From contig NZ_CP029287.2 of assembly GCF_003201675.2 (NCBI RefSeq), positions 1,736,001 through 1,800,000 of the forward strand: a stretch of DNA of 64,000 nt, in the 5' to 3' direction. The notes beneath the pieces are model-generated. The model was not told where the DNA came from. It did no database searches and worked only from the letters and a program-made list of their open reading frames with translations. A program made the translations under genes and the position numbers. Shown piece by piece: positions 48,419-57,267 of the stretch. The stretch's first letter is position 1. Each line of letters opens with the position of its first letter. The stretch comes from Metallosphaera hakonensis JCM 8857 = DSM 7519. GTDB lineage: Archaea > Thermoproteota > Thermoprotei_A > Sulfolobales > Sulfolobaceae.

Positions 48419-48739
48419 TCACTGGGAAGGTTTACCATCCACAGGGTTAAGAATTAACTTATCCCCCTCCACCTCTACGCGGTAAACCCTTATGGGCCTC
48501 TTCGATGCTCCCTTCAAGGGCCTTCCGTCCTTCACCGAGAAGTGGCTGAAGTGGCACTGACAAACTAACTCCTCCCTTATCAGAACTCCATACTTGCTTA
48601 AATCGCAACCCAGGTGAGGGCACTTATTGTCGAAGGCGAAATATCTTTCCCCTCCAAGGTATATTAGGAGGATTTCGCTCCCCTGAACCTCTACCTTCCT
48701 TTTCTCCCCTACCCTCATCTCAGGTTTCTGAACTATCAC
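48419..48739 (-). CDS. Rieske-type 2Fe-2S protein
   Basis: A 106-residue soluble Rieske domain. Cluster ligands are C40 and H42 (KCPHLGCDL) and C60 and H63 (VCQCHFSHFSVKDGR). There is no signal or membrane anchor, so it is a cytoplasmic ferredoxin of the kind used with oxygenases, not a bc1-type Rieske protein. The flanking strands (RPIRVYRVEVEGDKLIL) complete the fold. It stands alone, divergent from the small XPD-linked gene; AT-rich sequence at 48780-48870 probably holds both promoters. The partner oxidoreductase is not evident. Confidence 0.88.
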   Translation of the reverse strand: MIVQKPEMRVGEKRKVEVQGSEILLIYLGGERYFAFDNKCPHLGCDLSKYGVLIREELVCQCHFSHFSVKDGRPLKGASKRPIRVYRVEVEGDKLILNPVDGKPSQ

Positions 48740-48879
48740 AAGTTAACAATTCTCACTGCGGTTAAAAGTTCCACGACTCTCCCTCATTATAATTAACTTA
48801 ATAATCAACTTATAAGAGCCCAATTCCCTTGAGACTTTAGTAGATTATTTTATAATGTTAAAACACTAAGATATCTTAG

Positions 48880-49179
48880 GTGTATGAAATGATAAGTTAC
48901 AACGAAGCCTTAAGAACTAAGGTCGATTACAGGATAGTTGAGATAGTGCAGAGTTCCCCCAGCACTGAGATTAGGGCCATCCTAGTTCTGGACACCTCTC
49001 CCTCAGAGGACGTCCTTAAGGAGATCTCATCACTTGCTACCATTGACAACGTGTTCAGCTTCATGATGACTGTGAAGGTCAGAGGGAAGGCAGTCAATAT
49101 AGCCAGGCTCGGGGAGAAGTCCTTCATAAGGTATATAATGTTAGACGAGGTAATTGCAAGGACTCAAGAGTGGAGCTAA
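48880..49179 (+). CDS. Small conserved protein coupled to XPD, unknown
   Basis: A 99-residue protein that I do not recognise. It looks like a compact alpha-beta protein: DYRIVEIVQSSPSTEIRAIL, then SEDVLKEISSLATID, VFSFMMTVKVRGKAVNIARL and a last helix IRYIMLDEVIARTQEW. There are no cysteines, so no metal site. Its stop overlaps the XPD start by ten bases, so the two are translated together; a function linked to the helicase is possible but is inference. Confidence 0.7.
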   Translation: MYEMISYNEALRTKVDYRIVEIVQSSPSTEIRAILVLDTSPSEDVLKEISSLATIDNVFSFMMTVKVRGKAVNIARLGEKSFIRYIMLDEVIARTQEWS

Positions 49180-50789
49180 GGGATTGGCAACTAGTACTCA
49201 AGGATAAGGTAGTTAAGGGATTAAAGGAAGGGCTTTTAGTAGCTCTACAATCTCCCACTGGGAGTGGGAAAACTCTTTTCTCTTTAGTTTCAGCACTCGA
49301 AGTCAGACCCAAGGTCCTGTTCGCAGTTAGAACTCACAACGAGTTCTACCCAGTTTACAGGGAGAGCAAGAGACTAGGGAAGACGTTCGCCTTCGTCATG
49401 GGTAAGGCCAGGTCTTGCCTATATGCAGGGGAAGGGACGGATCCAGAGGACATTAAGTGTTCCCTCTGCGATTCAAGCTCCTCGATCTTCCTAGAGGAGA
49501 ACGATCCACCGTTCACCGTCCTGAAGGAACTCAAGGAGAGGGGGATGAGGGAGAAGTTCTGTCCCTACTTCTCACTACTTAACTCGGTCTCCGAGGCAGA
49601 TGTGGTCGCAGTTACCTATCCCTACGTCTTCACCCCGTGGATGGGGGAGTCCCTAGGCCTAGAGATGAGCGATTACGTCCTGGTAGTCGACGAGGCCCAT
49701 AACCTAGATAGCCTCAACGAACTAGCTGAGAGGAGACTCAGCGGACAGACCCTAGACCTTGCATTGAGAGAGGTCAAGAGCCCTGAGGCAGTGAGGATCC
49801 TCAAGAGACTGAGGGAGGAATTGAACAACGTAGTGAGCGACGAGGAGAGGTACCTTAAGGTCGAGAACTACCCTAAACTCGAGAAGGAGGAACTCAAACT
49901 CCTCGAGGAGGAGTACGAAGATAGGCGCAAGGAGATGATAACCAACAAGTCCATAAGGAAACTCCACATTGGAACGGTCCTGAGGTTTTACTCCAGCGAT
50001 GGGGTAGTGTTCTCCCACAAGGGTAGCTTAGTGGTCAAGCCCCTCCTCTCAACCCCCTTCATCTCCACTCTCAACCAGGACATACCTGTGATCCTCATGT
50101 CGGGGACCATGCAACCCAAGGACTACCTGGTCAAGGTCCTGGGAATAACCAGGAAGATCCTATACATAGACGTGGAGAAGGAGCTCAGGACCAAGGTGAC
50201 GGGAACCTTCGATTGCATGTTGGCAATCGATGTCACCTCAGCCTTCTCCCTCAGGAGTCAAGAGATGTGGAGGAAGTACGCCAGTTACCTCCTCAGGATA
50301 TATTACACGGCCAAGGCCAACGTGCTCGCGATCTTTCCAAGCTACTCCATCATGGAGAAGGTCATGGACCACGTCAAGGTTGACAAATTCGTTGAGGGGT
50401 CTAGGACTAACTTGGAGGAGGTTATGAGGGAGTCCAAGGAAAGGAAAATCGTAATTGCGGGAGTAGCCAGGGGAAAGCTATCCGAGGGGATAGAGCTTAC
50501 CGTGGACGGCTCCAGCGTAATCAGCGATGTGGCCATCTGCGGAATTCCCTATCCGTCTTTTGATGACTACCTGAAGTTAAGGAGCCGGGAAATATACAAG
50601 ATCACGGGTCAGTCCATGAGGGACGCTCTCATGGAAATCCCGGCCCTAATAGCGGTAAAGCAGGCCATCGGGAGGGCCATAAGGGGAAAGGGAGACCACG
50701 CCACGGTATGGCTCCTGGACAAGAGGTTTGAGACTCCGTGGTGGAAGATGAGGATAAACTGTTTTAATCCTAAAAAGGTTAAACTCTAG
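49170..50789 (+). CDS. xpd: XPD/Rad3 DNA helicase with iron-sulfur cluster
   Basis: A 5'-3' superfamily 2 helicase acting in repair. The 539-residue protein has Q-motif-like RDWQLVLKDKV, Walker A LQSPTGSGKTLFSLV, a 4Fe-4S domain with C83, C97, C100 and C131, the DEAH box VLVVDEAHNLDSL at about residues 172-184, motif III VILMSGTMQP and motif VI AVKQAIGRAIRGKGD. Residue spacing of the four cysteines is as in characterised archaeal XPD. The arch domain lies between about 220 and 360. It is preceded by the 99-residue gene and followed by a thioredoxin-fold gene one base later. Confidence 0.95.
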   Translation: MELRDWQLVLKDKVVKGLKEGLLVALQSPTGSGKTLFSLVSALEVRPKVLFAVRTHNEFYPVYRESKRLGKTFAFVMGKARSCLYAGEGTDPEDIKCSLCDSSSSIFLEENDPPFTVLKELKERGMREKFCPYFSLLNSVSEADVVAVTYPYVFTPWMGESLGLEMSDYVLVVDEAHNLDSLNELAERRLSGQTLDLALREVKSPEAVRILKRLREELNNVVSDEERYLKVENYPKLEKEELKLLEEEYEDRRKEMITNKSIRKLHIGTVLRFYSSDGVVFSHKGSLVVKPLLSTPFISTLNQDIPVILMSGTMQPKDYLVKVLGITRKILYIDVEKELRTKVTGTFDCMLAIDVTSAFSLRSQEMWRKYASYLLRIYYTAKANVLAIFPSYSIMEKVMDHVKVDKFVEGSRTNLEEVMRESKERKIVIAGVARGKLSEGIELTVDGSSVISDVAICGIPYPSFDDYLKLRSREIYKITGQSMRDALMEIPALIAVKQAIGRAIRGKGDHATVWLLDKRFETPWWKMRINCFNPKKVKL

Positions 50790-50790
50790 C

Positions 50791-51561
50791 ATGCAAGTGG
50801 AGATTTTCACTCATAAGAACTGCACCGAGTGCAACTTACTGGTGGAGTACCTGGAACAGAGGGGACTCCTAGGAAAGGTGAAGCTAATAGATACTGAGGC
50901 CTACCCCTTCCTTGCCCTGGAGAAGGGAGTAATCTCAACTCCTTCGGTCTTCGTTGACGGAAAAATGGTGTACGCCGGTAAGGTGGATTTCGCCGAGTTC
51001 GAGGAGTTGCTTAAGGGGAACGGCGTGGAAAGGAAGTTCAATAGAGATGAGCTGGTGACCAGGTTCATGGAGGGAATAGTGGACTCCTTTGCGGCAACTG
51101 CCTGGCTTTACGTTAACAGGGACTTCGACTCCTTCATGGAACAAAAGGACTTCGTGTTCGCAGTGACCGGGTTAGCCCTATCCGAGGGAGGAGATGAGGG
51201 CTATCAATACCTGAGGAACGTGCTCTTGAAGGACAGGGACAAGATACTCCAGGAATGGGAACCCAAGATGTTCAGGAACATATCCTCTAACTTCGTTAGG
51301 GAGATTTACTGGTTATACCAAAGGAAACTACCTAGGGATGAGATCTTCTCCAGGTATCCCCTAGAGGTGTTCGCACACTGGCTAATGATCAGGGGTGGAG
51401 TAGTGGGGAGAGTGGGGCTTAGAATTCACCCCCTTTCCGAGGTGGAGACGATGACCAGGATCGCCAGGGTCTACGGTTATACCATGGAGAACTACGACTC
51501 CATCTGGGAGAGGGTTGAAAAGGAGCAGAAGAGCCTGGAGAAGATGCGGACTATCCAGTGA
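50791..51561 (+). CDS. Thioredoxin/glutaredoxin-fold protein with unknown C-terminal domain
   Basis: Residues 1 to about 75 form a glutaredoxin-like domain: EIFTHKNCTECNLLVEYLEQ with the CxxC active site at C11 and C14, ISTPSVFVDGKMVYAGKVDF with the cis-proline. Residues about 80-256 are helical, charged and not recognised; similar two-domain proteins are known in Sulfolobales. The start follows the XPD stop directly, so the three genes from 48880 form an operon. A disulfide-related role is inferred from the CxxC alone. Confidence 0.75.
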   Translation: MQVEIFTHKNCTECNLLVEYLEQRGLLGKVKLIDTEAYPFLALEKGVISTPSVFVDGKMVYAGKVDFAEFEELLKGNGVERKFNRDELVTRFMEGIVDSFAATAWLYVNRDFDSFMEQKDFVFAVTGLALSEGGDEGYQYLRNVLLKDRDKILQEWEPKMFRNISSNFVREIYWLYQRKLPRDEIFSRYPLEVFAHWLMIRGGVVGRVGLRIHPLSEVETMTRIARVYGYTMENYDSIWERVEKEQKSLEKMRTIQ

Positions 51562-51639
51562 TGGAAACGCACCGAATTTCGGTCGATTCTAAATTCTTTC
51601 GTAAATTGCGATATCTCGTCTAAATTGAAGTAAATTGAT

Positions 51640-51775
51640 GGAGAAACAATCATAAAATTTTATACAAATTCTATTTAGGTATATTTTACCATTTATAAGA
51701 TGATAATGTTTTATTAATATTATTATATTTAGTTAAGCGATTTTGGGTTTACGCATGAAGGCGAGGGTTCCCCTG
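51640..51775 (+). repeat. Partial copy of the AT-rich 374-bp element
   Basis: The segment ending ATTATTATATTTAGTTAAGC then GATTTTGGGTTTACGC resembles the reverse complement of the left end of the element at 47724 (ATTATTATATTTAACTAAAT then GATTTTGGGTCTACCG), including similar AT-rich sequence for about 70 bp. The opposite end is missing. The remainder of 51562-51998 shows no gene. Confidence 0.45.
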
Positions 51776-51998
51776 TGAAAGGTTCATGTTTTCTACCATC
51801 GATTCGGGTTTATATCTCTCATTTAGTAGGCAGTTGGGGTAGACAGGGAGCCCTCATATAGTTGGGAACCATTACCCACGTTACCTGAATCCCGTGAAAG
51901 AGTAGGAAGACGACGATAGCTCCTCCCACAGTCCCATTGAGCCCTCAATGGAGCTGGGGAAGGGCGTCATTAACGTCACTAAGAAATATTAAGAAAGA

Positions 51999-53351
51999 GA
52001 TTTATCTTAATGGGGGTTCAAAGGGGCGGAAGACCCCACCCGTGAGGCGGGGATGGATAGCCCCCTTGTAGTAAAAGATAAATGTACGTTCTTCAAAATT
52101 CTCCTAATGCCTGACGTAGGATTCAGGTTTCGAGCCTACACAAATTCGCAAACGTTGAGGGCGTTAAAGGCCCAGTTAAGGATGGCGTGTGAGCTGTACA
52201 ACACCCTGCGTTGGGCAGACTCCTATTTCTATGCAAGAGATGGAAAAGGTCTGAACCAAACCCAGTTGAGGCAACTAGCCCTAGACCTGAGGAAGCAGGA
52301 CGGGGAGTATAAACAAATGCACTCTCAGGTGGCGCAGAACGTTGCAGATCGTTTCTACGAGGCTAGGGAGAGGTTCTTCAAGGGACTATCCAGGTTCCCC
52401 AAGGAGAGGAAGCCCCACAGATGGTACTCGCTTGTGTACCCGCAGAGCGGGTGGAAAGTGCTGAGCGCGAAGATAATCAGGAAGAATAGCAGGGAGGCGA
52501 GGGAGGGCCACCCCAAGAAGTTGATTAAGCTGAGCCTCTCCCACCTTGGGGTGTTCAAGGTTCTGGTGCATAGGGACTTTCCCCTGGATAAGGTAAAGAG
52601 AGTGATCGTGAAGTTGATGCCTTCGGGGAGGATCTACATCTCCTTCGTGGTCGATTACGAGTTCCCCAAGCTACCTCAGGTCAACAAGGTAACTGCACTT
52701 GATGTTGGTGTCAAGACCCTCATCATGACGTCCCATGGGGAGTACTTCCCCAACCTGAAGCCTTACGAGAAGGCCTTGTGGAAGGTGAAGCACCTACACC
52801 GAATCCTGTCCAGGAAGAAGTTCCTCTCCAAGAACTGGTTCAAGGCGAAGGTCAAGTTAGCCAAGGCCTACGAGCACCTCAAGAACCTGAGGAAAGACCT
52901 CTACATGAGGTTAGGTAAACACTTTGCAAGGAACTACGACGTCCTCGTTATGGAGGACATACAAGTCAAGAAGCTCGTGGGCAACTCCCTCCGAAGGATG
53001 AGGATGAGACTCCATGACGTCGCCTTCCACGAGCTCAAGATGATCTTGAAGTATCAGATGGAGAAGCACGGTAAATCCATTGCCCTTGTGGATCCGGCGT
53101 ACACGTCTAAAACCTGCGCCAAATGCGGTTACGTGAAGGAAGACCTAACCCTCCTTGACCGAGTGTTCTCCTGTCCACGATGCGGATGGATCACAGACCG
53201 TGATTACAACGCCTCCCTGAACATCTTACGTAGATCGGGGTCGGTGCGACCCTTAGGGCCTGTGGAGTTCCGCCCTCTACCGGTACTTCGGTACTGGCAA
53301 GGTGGAGCTAGGAAGCAGGAAGTCCAGTCCGTAAGGGCGGGGTGAGTTCAC
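51999..53351 (+). mobile_element. Stand-alone IS605-type tnpB element
   Basis: Bounds are set by homology with the remnant at 16421-16745: left end GATTTATCTTAATGGGGG with the hairpin-forming GGCGGAAGACCCCACCCGTG and AGGCGGGGATGGATAGCCCC; right end GTAAGGGCGGGGTGAGTTCAC. It carries one tnpB and no tnpA, so movement would depend on a transposase elsewhere. The 3' end of tnpB and the right end would encode the guide (omega/reRNA). Confidence 0.7.
52053..53345 (+). CDS. tnpB: TnpB, RNA-guided nuclease of an IS605-type element
   Basis: TnpB proteins are RNA-guided DNA nucleases ancestral to Cas12. The three RuvC acidic residues are present: D217 in [14 protein letters not shown]301 in [15 protein letters not shown] and D384 in [13 protein letters not shown]. 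The zinc ribbon is complete with C355, C358, C374 and C377 (CAKCGYV, CPRCGWI). No stop or shift interrupts 430 codons. The family N-terminus suggests that the real start is the ATG at 52107 ([11 protein letters not shown]), as the ATG at 52053 lies in the left-end hairpin. C-terminal residues after about 395 overlap the predicted guide RNA. Confidence 0.9.
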   Translation: MDSPLVVKDKCTFFKILLMPDVGFRFRAYTNSQTLRALKAQLRMACELYNTLRWADSYFYARDGKGLNQTQLRQLALDLRKQDGEYKQMHSQVAQNVADRFYEARERFFKGLSRFPKERKPHRWYSLVYPQSGWKVLSAKIIRKNSREAREGHPKKLIKLSLSHLGVFKVLVHRDFPLDKVKRVIVKLMPSGRIYISFVVDYEFPKLPQVNKVTALDVGVKTLIMTSHGEYFPNLKPYEKALWKVKHLHRILSRKKFLSKNWFKAKVKLAKAYEHLKNLRKDLYMRLGKHFARNYDVLVMEDIQVKKLVGNSLRRMRMRLHDVAFHELKMILKYQMEKHGKSIALVDPAYTSKTCAKCGYVKEDLTLLDRVFSCPRCGWITDRDYNASLNILRRSGSVRPLGPVEFRPLPVLRYWQGGARKQEVQSVRAG

Positions 53352-53463
53352 TCAAACAACTATCATTTCGGCCTTAAAAGGCTATGCTTTCAATCTGTTG
53401 TAAAGCGGTATACAAGCTAGGCTTTCCTTTAATTTTTAACCTCTATATTTTATACTTTTTCGT

Positions 53464-54009
53464 ATGGAATCGAAAATTCCGACGATTGAAAAGAACAAGG
53501 ACGGGTACATAAGGGTTAGATTACTGGAGTGCTTGCAAGAGCTCGAGTTATCATTGCTGATGCTTAAAGAGGGATTCAGCAGGAATTCTGCAGGAAAAGC
53601 GTTCATGGCGTGGAAGGCGTTTATCAGTGCTCTGGTAGTGTTAAACCTTGATAAAATGTATAGGGATGAGAAGGAGAGGGAATGGTATTACAAGACAGGC
53701 TTTCTGGCTCCAACCACAGGGTTAAAGGGTATTTCACAAAGACTTGAGGAATTGGGTTATGAGGTTATTGACACAACTTCAACTGCTCTTATGTTACACC
53801 GTTATGCTTGCAATGGACTACATAAAGGTGCAAGCGACTATGCTGATAGGAGTGAGGCTGTAAAAGATATTTTACATTTGATAAACAAGATAATTACGTT
53901 ATTGAGAGAATATTTCAAGGGTAGATGGAACGAGGAGATTGAAACGCTTTACAAAAAGGTGGAGGAAGAGTTGAAAGATTTTTCAGGTAATAGATCTATC
54001 AGTTTCTGA
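53464..54009 (+). CDS. PaREP1-family protein
   Basis: A 181-residue helical protein of the PaREP1/PaREP8 type found in many copies in crenarchaea: ELSLLMLKEGFSRNSAGKAF, MAWKAFISALVVLN, FLAPTTGLKGISQRLEELGY, LHRYACNGLHKGASDYADRS. The helical layout and Asn/Lys positions are HEPN-like, but no RxxxxH nuclease motif is seen. A TTTTTAAC box about 25-30 bp upstream supports a leaderless start at 53464. It sits right of the TnpB element in a variable region; function unknown. Confidence 0.7.
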   Translation: MESKIPTIEKNKDGYIRVRLLECLQELELSLLMLKEGFSRNSAGKAFMAWKAFISALVVLNLDKMYRDEKEREWYYKTGFLAPTTGLKGISQRLEELGYEVIDTTSTALMLHRYACNGLHKGASDYADRSEAVKDILHLINKIITLLREYFKGRWNEEIETLYKKVEEELKDFSGNRSISF

Positions 54010-54020
54010 TTTCTCGCAAG

Positions 54021-54055
54021 GGCGATTCAGGTGTCCATTGCGAATTGTAATATCG
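54021..54055. repeat. MITE-like repeat, solo left end E
   Basis: GGCGATTCAGGTGTCCATTG then CGAATTGTAAT is the best match to the left end of copy D and, inverted, to the right end of copy B. No partner end is found within 200 bp; the nearby promoter of L10e may mark where the other end was lost. The 54056-54253 spacer also holds a 32-codon frame at 54109, not convincing as a gene. Confidence 0.5.
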
Positions 54056-54253
54056 AATTCTGAATTACACTTATTGATGTAGGAATTATTGGGTATATTT
54101 CTGAAAAGATGAGAACAATGAGGATTCATGTAATATTATTAGATGAGAAAACAGGTCAAAAGGTTGTAGTAGATGGAGAGGGGCCAGGCTTCTCATTCAT
54201 TCTGTGAATAACGTCACGTGAAAACTGTGAATATCACGAAAAGTACCGTTGCC

Positions 54254-54261
54254 GTTATATA
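54254..54261 (+). promoter_or_regulatory. TATA box of the L10e-TFS operon
   Basis: GTTATATAC about 22-29 bp before the ATG at 54283 predicts a leaderless start for L10e, and decides the choice of that ATG over an in-frame GTG at 54265. Confidence 0.55.
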
Positions 54262-54282
54262 CTTGTGGGGGCATTCTATCTC

Positions 54283-54810
54283 ATGCCACTAAGACCAGGA
54301 AGATGTTACAGACATTTCTCGGGACCGGCTTACACTAGGAAAGAGTACATCCCGGGAGTTCCACAACCTAAGATAACCAAGTTCACAATGGGAGATCATA
54401 AGAAGGACTACGATTATGAGGTCAGGATCCTAACAAAGGAGATAGGCCAGATTCGGCACAACGCCCTGGAAGCGGCCAGGGTTATCGCCCTAAAGCAGAT
54501 GACCTCAATGGTTGGTAACGAGACGGACTTTTACCTATATGTGACCAAGTACCCCCATCACGTGATAAGAGAGAACAAGATGATGGCCTTCGCTGGTGCG
54601 GACAGGCTTCAAGACGGAATGAGGCTGTCCTTCGGTAAGCCCATTGGGACTGCGGCCAGGATAACGAGATTGGGAGACTTAATCATGGCCATAAAGGTAA
54701 AGAAGGAACACGTGGAGTTCGCCAAAAAGGCGTTCAAGGTGGCCACAAGTAAGCTCCCCTTGGATACCGAGATAGTTGTGGTTCCTCTAAAGGAGGAAAA
54801 AACTCAGTGA
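54283..54810 (+). CDS. rpl10e: Large-subunit ribosomal protein L10e (uL16 family)
   Basis: A 175-residue ribosomal protein near the peptidyl transferase centre. It begins [20 protein letters not shown] and has [52 protein letters not shown] and [20 protein letters not shown]. The start at 54283 fits both the family and the promoter. It is the first gene of an operon that also makes diphthamide, exosome and transcription proteins; its stop overlaps dph2 by four bases. Confidence 0.95.
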   Translation: MPLRPGRCYRHFSGPAYTRKEYIPGVPQPKITKFTMGDHKKDYDYEVRILTKEIGQIRHNALEAARVIALKQMTSMVGNETDFYLYVTKYPHHVIRENKMMAFAGADRLQDGMRLSFGKPIGTAARITRLGDLIMAIKVKKEHVEFAKKAFKVATSKLPLDTEIVVVPLKEEKTQ

Positions 54811-55805
54811 GTTACGTTTTTGATGAGGAACTCCTCAAGTCAGAGATAAGGAAGAGGGGGGCCAAGAGGGTCCTCCTTCAGTTTCCTGAAGGTTTACGTT
54901 ACTTCTCAACTGAGCTGGTGGACAGGTTGTCCTCCTCTCTACCCGACGTGGAGTTCGTGATCTCCGGGGAGCCCAGTTGGGGAGCATGCGACGTCTCCGA
55001 GGACGAGGCCAACCTTCTGAAGGCGGACCTCCTGATCCACTTCGGCCATTCCCCCTACACTTGGTATTACCCCAAGTTCCCGACCCTTTTCGTTAAGGCC
55101 GAGAGCACAATTGACCTTGGAGAGGAGACCCTCCTAAAGCTCAAGGAGGCCCTTCGAGAGAGAGGGGCAAAGTCTGTTGCCCTGACGTCAACAGTACAAC
55201 ACGGGAGGCTCTTGAGCAAGGTCAGGGAATATCTCTCCCCCCACTTCAAGGTAGAGGTGGGTAGGCCTTCCTCCCCGTTCATGGGAGAGGGCCAGGTTCT
55301 GGGGTGCGACTACAAATCGGCGCAGGTTGATGCTGACGTCCACGTAAACGTCTCAGGAGGAGTATTTCATGCCCTGGGGTTGGGTCTGGCGACCGGTAAA
55401 CCAGTCCTCAAGGTCGATCCCTACACCAGGGAAGTGGAGGACATAACACCCCAGGTGTACAAAGTTCTGAAGATTAGGTATTCCAAGATAGTACAGGCCA
55501 TGGACTCGAACACATGGGTAATAGTCCAAGGACTCAAGGTGGGACAGAACAGGCCCCTTATGGTCAAGTCCCTCGAGTCCAGGTTGAGATCCTTGGGTAA
55601 GAAGACGTTCGTGGTCACAAGTAAGGTACTCAATCAGGACTCCCTCAGGAACTTGGACAGGAGTTACATAGACGTCTTCGTGGTCACCTCCTGCCCAAGA
55701 TTACCCACGGACGACCTCTTCCTCTATGAGAAGCCCGTCTTAACGCCTGGGGAGGCGAAAATGATTATAACCAATAAGTTAGAACCATACATATTTCCGT
55801 GGTAA
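54807..55805 (+). CDS. dph2: Diphthamide synthase subunit Dph2
   Basis: An unusual radical SAM enzyme that starts diphthamide formation on elongation factor 2. The three cluster cysteines come from separate domains: [19 protein letters not shown] and [10 protein letters not shown]. The N-terminal [20 protein letters not shown] and [12 protein letters not shown] motifs are typical. The 332-residue length is normal for the archaeal homodimer. Confidence 0.92.
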   Translation: MSYVFDEELLKSEIRKRGAKRVLLQFPEGLRYFSTELVDRLSSSLPDVEFVISGEPSWGACDVSEDEANLLKADLLIHFGHSPYTWYYPKFPTLFVKAESTIDLGEETLLKLKEALRERGAKSVALTSTVQHGRLLSKVREYLSPHFKVEVGRPSSPFMGEGQVLGCDYKSAQVDADVHVNVSGGVFHALGLGLATGKPVLKVDPYTREVEDITPQVYKVLKIRYSKIVQAMDSNTWVIVQGLKVGQNRPLMVKSLESRLRSLGKKTFVVTSKVLNQDSLRNLDRSYIDVFVVTSCPRLPTDDLFLYEKPVLTPGEAKMIITNKLEPYIFPW

Positions 55806-55807
55806 AT

Positions 55808-56383
55808 ATGGGAAAACAGGGAGATCTAACGCTTCCGGGGGACGTCCTGGGAGTGATCGAGGAGTTCACGCCCGGTGAGGGATGTTACGAGCTTAAGGGA
55901 GAAATTAGAGCAGCGATAATTGGAAAAGTCTTTTACGATATGATAAACAGGAAGAGCAACATCATACCGGAGAAGAAGGGCCTGGCCTATAAGCTGAAGA
56001 AAGCTAAGTACGTTTACGGTCTAGTCTCCAGCATCAAGGAGGACTACGCCGTGGTAGAGGTGAGCGGGATCGAGGAGAGGTTCGTGAGTCCCTCAGTCAC
56101 CGGCTACCTTCACGTGTCCCAGATATCCCACAAACACGTTAAGTCCCTCAGGGACGCAGTGAGACCTTCTGACGTTATTAAGGCTAGGCTAGTCTCCACC
56201 ACTTACCCCCTCCAACTCAGTCTAAGGGGTAAGGACCTGGGAGTGATCGTGGCGTCCTGTTCAATCTGCGGTACAGTGATGCTGAAGGTAGACGATGAAC
56301 ATTTAAAGTGTCCCAACTGTGGTAATGTGGAGACCAGGAGAGTTGGACCCTACACGGTGAAGCCCAATGGAAATCGCAGTTGA
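55808..56383 (+). CDS. csl4: Exosome RNA-binding subunit Csl4
   Basis: A cap subunit of the archaeal exosome, which degrades RNA 3' to 5'. The N-terminal domain (PGDVLGVIEEFTPGEGCYE), a central S1 domain (YGLVSSIKEDYAVVEVSGIE, GYLHVSQIS) and a C-terminal zinc ribbon (CSICGTVML, CPNCGNVETRR) are in the usual order. I choose the ATG at 55808 (MGKQGDLTLPG); a GTG at 55799 inside the dph2 stop would add three residues. Its end overlaps the rpoL start by 17 bases. Confidence 0.92.
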   Translation: MGKQGDLTLPGDVLGVIEEFTPGEGCYELKGEIRAAIIGKVFYDMINRKSNIIPEKKGLAYKLKKAKYVYGLVSSIKEDYAVVEVSGIEERFVSPSVTGYLHVSQISHKHVKSLRDAVRPSDVIKARLVSTTYPLQLSLRGKDLGVIVASCSICGTVMLKVDDEHLKCPNCGNVETRRVGPYTVKPNGNRS

Positions 56384-56651
56384 GAAGAGCGACGAAAACT
56401 ACCTCGAGTTGAGGATCTTAGGGGAAGATCACACCCTGGGGAACCTGATCGCGGGGAGATTGAGGTCGGTGCAGGGAGTGACCCTGGCAACCTACTACTT
56501 ACCCCATCCCCTCAAGGACGAGATAATCCTAAAGATCAGGACAGACGGCACAATCTCCCCCAGGGATGCCCTCGTCAGGGCAATAGATGAAGTGAAGAGC
56601 TTGGGAGAGAGCTTCCTTCAGGACCTGGAACATGTCCAAGAGGGGAGTTAG
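56367..56651 (+). CDS. rpoL: RNA polymerase subunit Rpo11 (L)
   Basis: The 94-residue alpha-like small subunit that pairs with Rpo3. The signature ILGEDHTLGNLIAGRLRSVQ is followed by TYYLPHPLKDEIILKIRTDG and a C-terminal helix VRAIDEVKSLGESFLQDLEH. Family length is about 90 residues. It overlaps csl4 upstream and the next small gene downstream by 20 bases. Confidence 0.93.
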   Translation: MEIAVEKSDENYLELRILGEDHTLGNLIAGRLRSVQGVTLATYYLPHPLKDEIILKIRTDGTISPRDALVRAIDEVKSLGESFLQDLEHVQEGS

Positions 56652-56871
56652 GACCGCAATCCTGATTGGAGAGGCTGTGTGCGTCTTCAGGGGAGAGTAC
56701 CTGGAGCACCTCTTTCTTGATAAAGAGGAGTTCTTGAGGAGCAGTGTGGTGAAGGAGGTCAACTTCAGCAACTTCAACCTGGGGAAGGAGTACCACGGGG
56801 AACTGGAAGGGGAGTGTTCAAGGATAGTGGGGCTCATAACAAAAAAATTAAAAAAGATGGAGCAGACTTGA
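56632..56871 (+). CDS. Small protein of the RNA polymerase/TFS operon, unknown
   Basis: A 79-residue protein that I do not recognise. It begins MSKRGVRTAILIGEAVCVFR and has a beta-strand-rich first half and a basic C-terminal helix (IVGLITKKLKKMEQ). Its position between rpoL and tfs, with overlap upstream and 16 bases downstream, and its codon use like that of its neighbours, argue that it is a real gene of the operon. A role in transcription or RNA handling is guessed from context only. Confidence 0.65.
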   Translation: MSKRGVRTAILIGEAVCVFRGEYLEHLFLDKEEFLRSSVVKEVNFSNFNLGKEYHGELEGECSRIVGLITKKLKKMEQT

Positions 56872-56887
56872 TTGAGGTGTTCTTTAC

Positions 56888-57220
56888 TTGAAATTTTGTC
56901 CAAAATGCAGATCCATGATGACCCCTAGGAAAGTGAACGGGGCTACAATATATAAATGCGTCAAGTGCGGTTACGAGGAGGAGGGACCCAAGTCCCACAT
57001 CATTAGTTCGAAAGTGAAGCACAGCGAGACCGAGAGAACCATAGTCCTGGAGGACGAGGAGATACCCGCTGGGACTCAGAAAATGAAGGGAGTGATGTGT
57101 CCCAGTTGCAGGAACGACGAGGTTTACTTCTGGATGCTTCAGACCAGGGCCGCGGACGAACCCCCAACTAGGTTCTACAAGTGCACCAAGTGCGGTAAGG
57201 TTTGGAGAGAGTACGAATAA
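56888..57220 (+). CDS. tfs: Transcription factor S (TFS, TFIIS-like cleavage factor)
   Basis: Stimulates RNA cleavage by stalled RNA polymerase. The 110-residue protein has an N-terminal zinc ribbon (C4, C7, C24, C27) and a C-terminal TFIIS zinc ribbon (C71, C74, C99, C102) with the catalytic acidic pair D90-E91 in RAADEPPTRFYKC. It starts with TTG at 56888, with GAGGTG about 12 bases upstream. Presence of the acidic pair says that it is the active cleavage factor, not an inhibitory paralogue. Confidence 0.93.
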   Translation: MKFCPKCRSMMTPRKVNGATIYKCVKCGYEEEGPKSHIISSKVKHSETERTIVLEDEEIPAGTQKMKGVMCPSCRNDEVYFWMLQTRAADEPPTRFYKCTKCGKVWREYE

Positions 57221-57267
57221 GCAGGGGAGTTCTCCCAATCAAAGAATAGAGGATAGCGTAGCGCTGG

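Noticed and set aside
54109-54207. 32-codon frame beginning MRTMRIHVILLDEK
   Set aside because: Reads like protein, but it is short, has no well-placed promoter and overlaps a decayed repeat.
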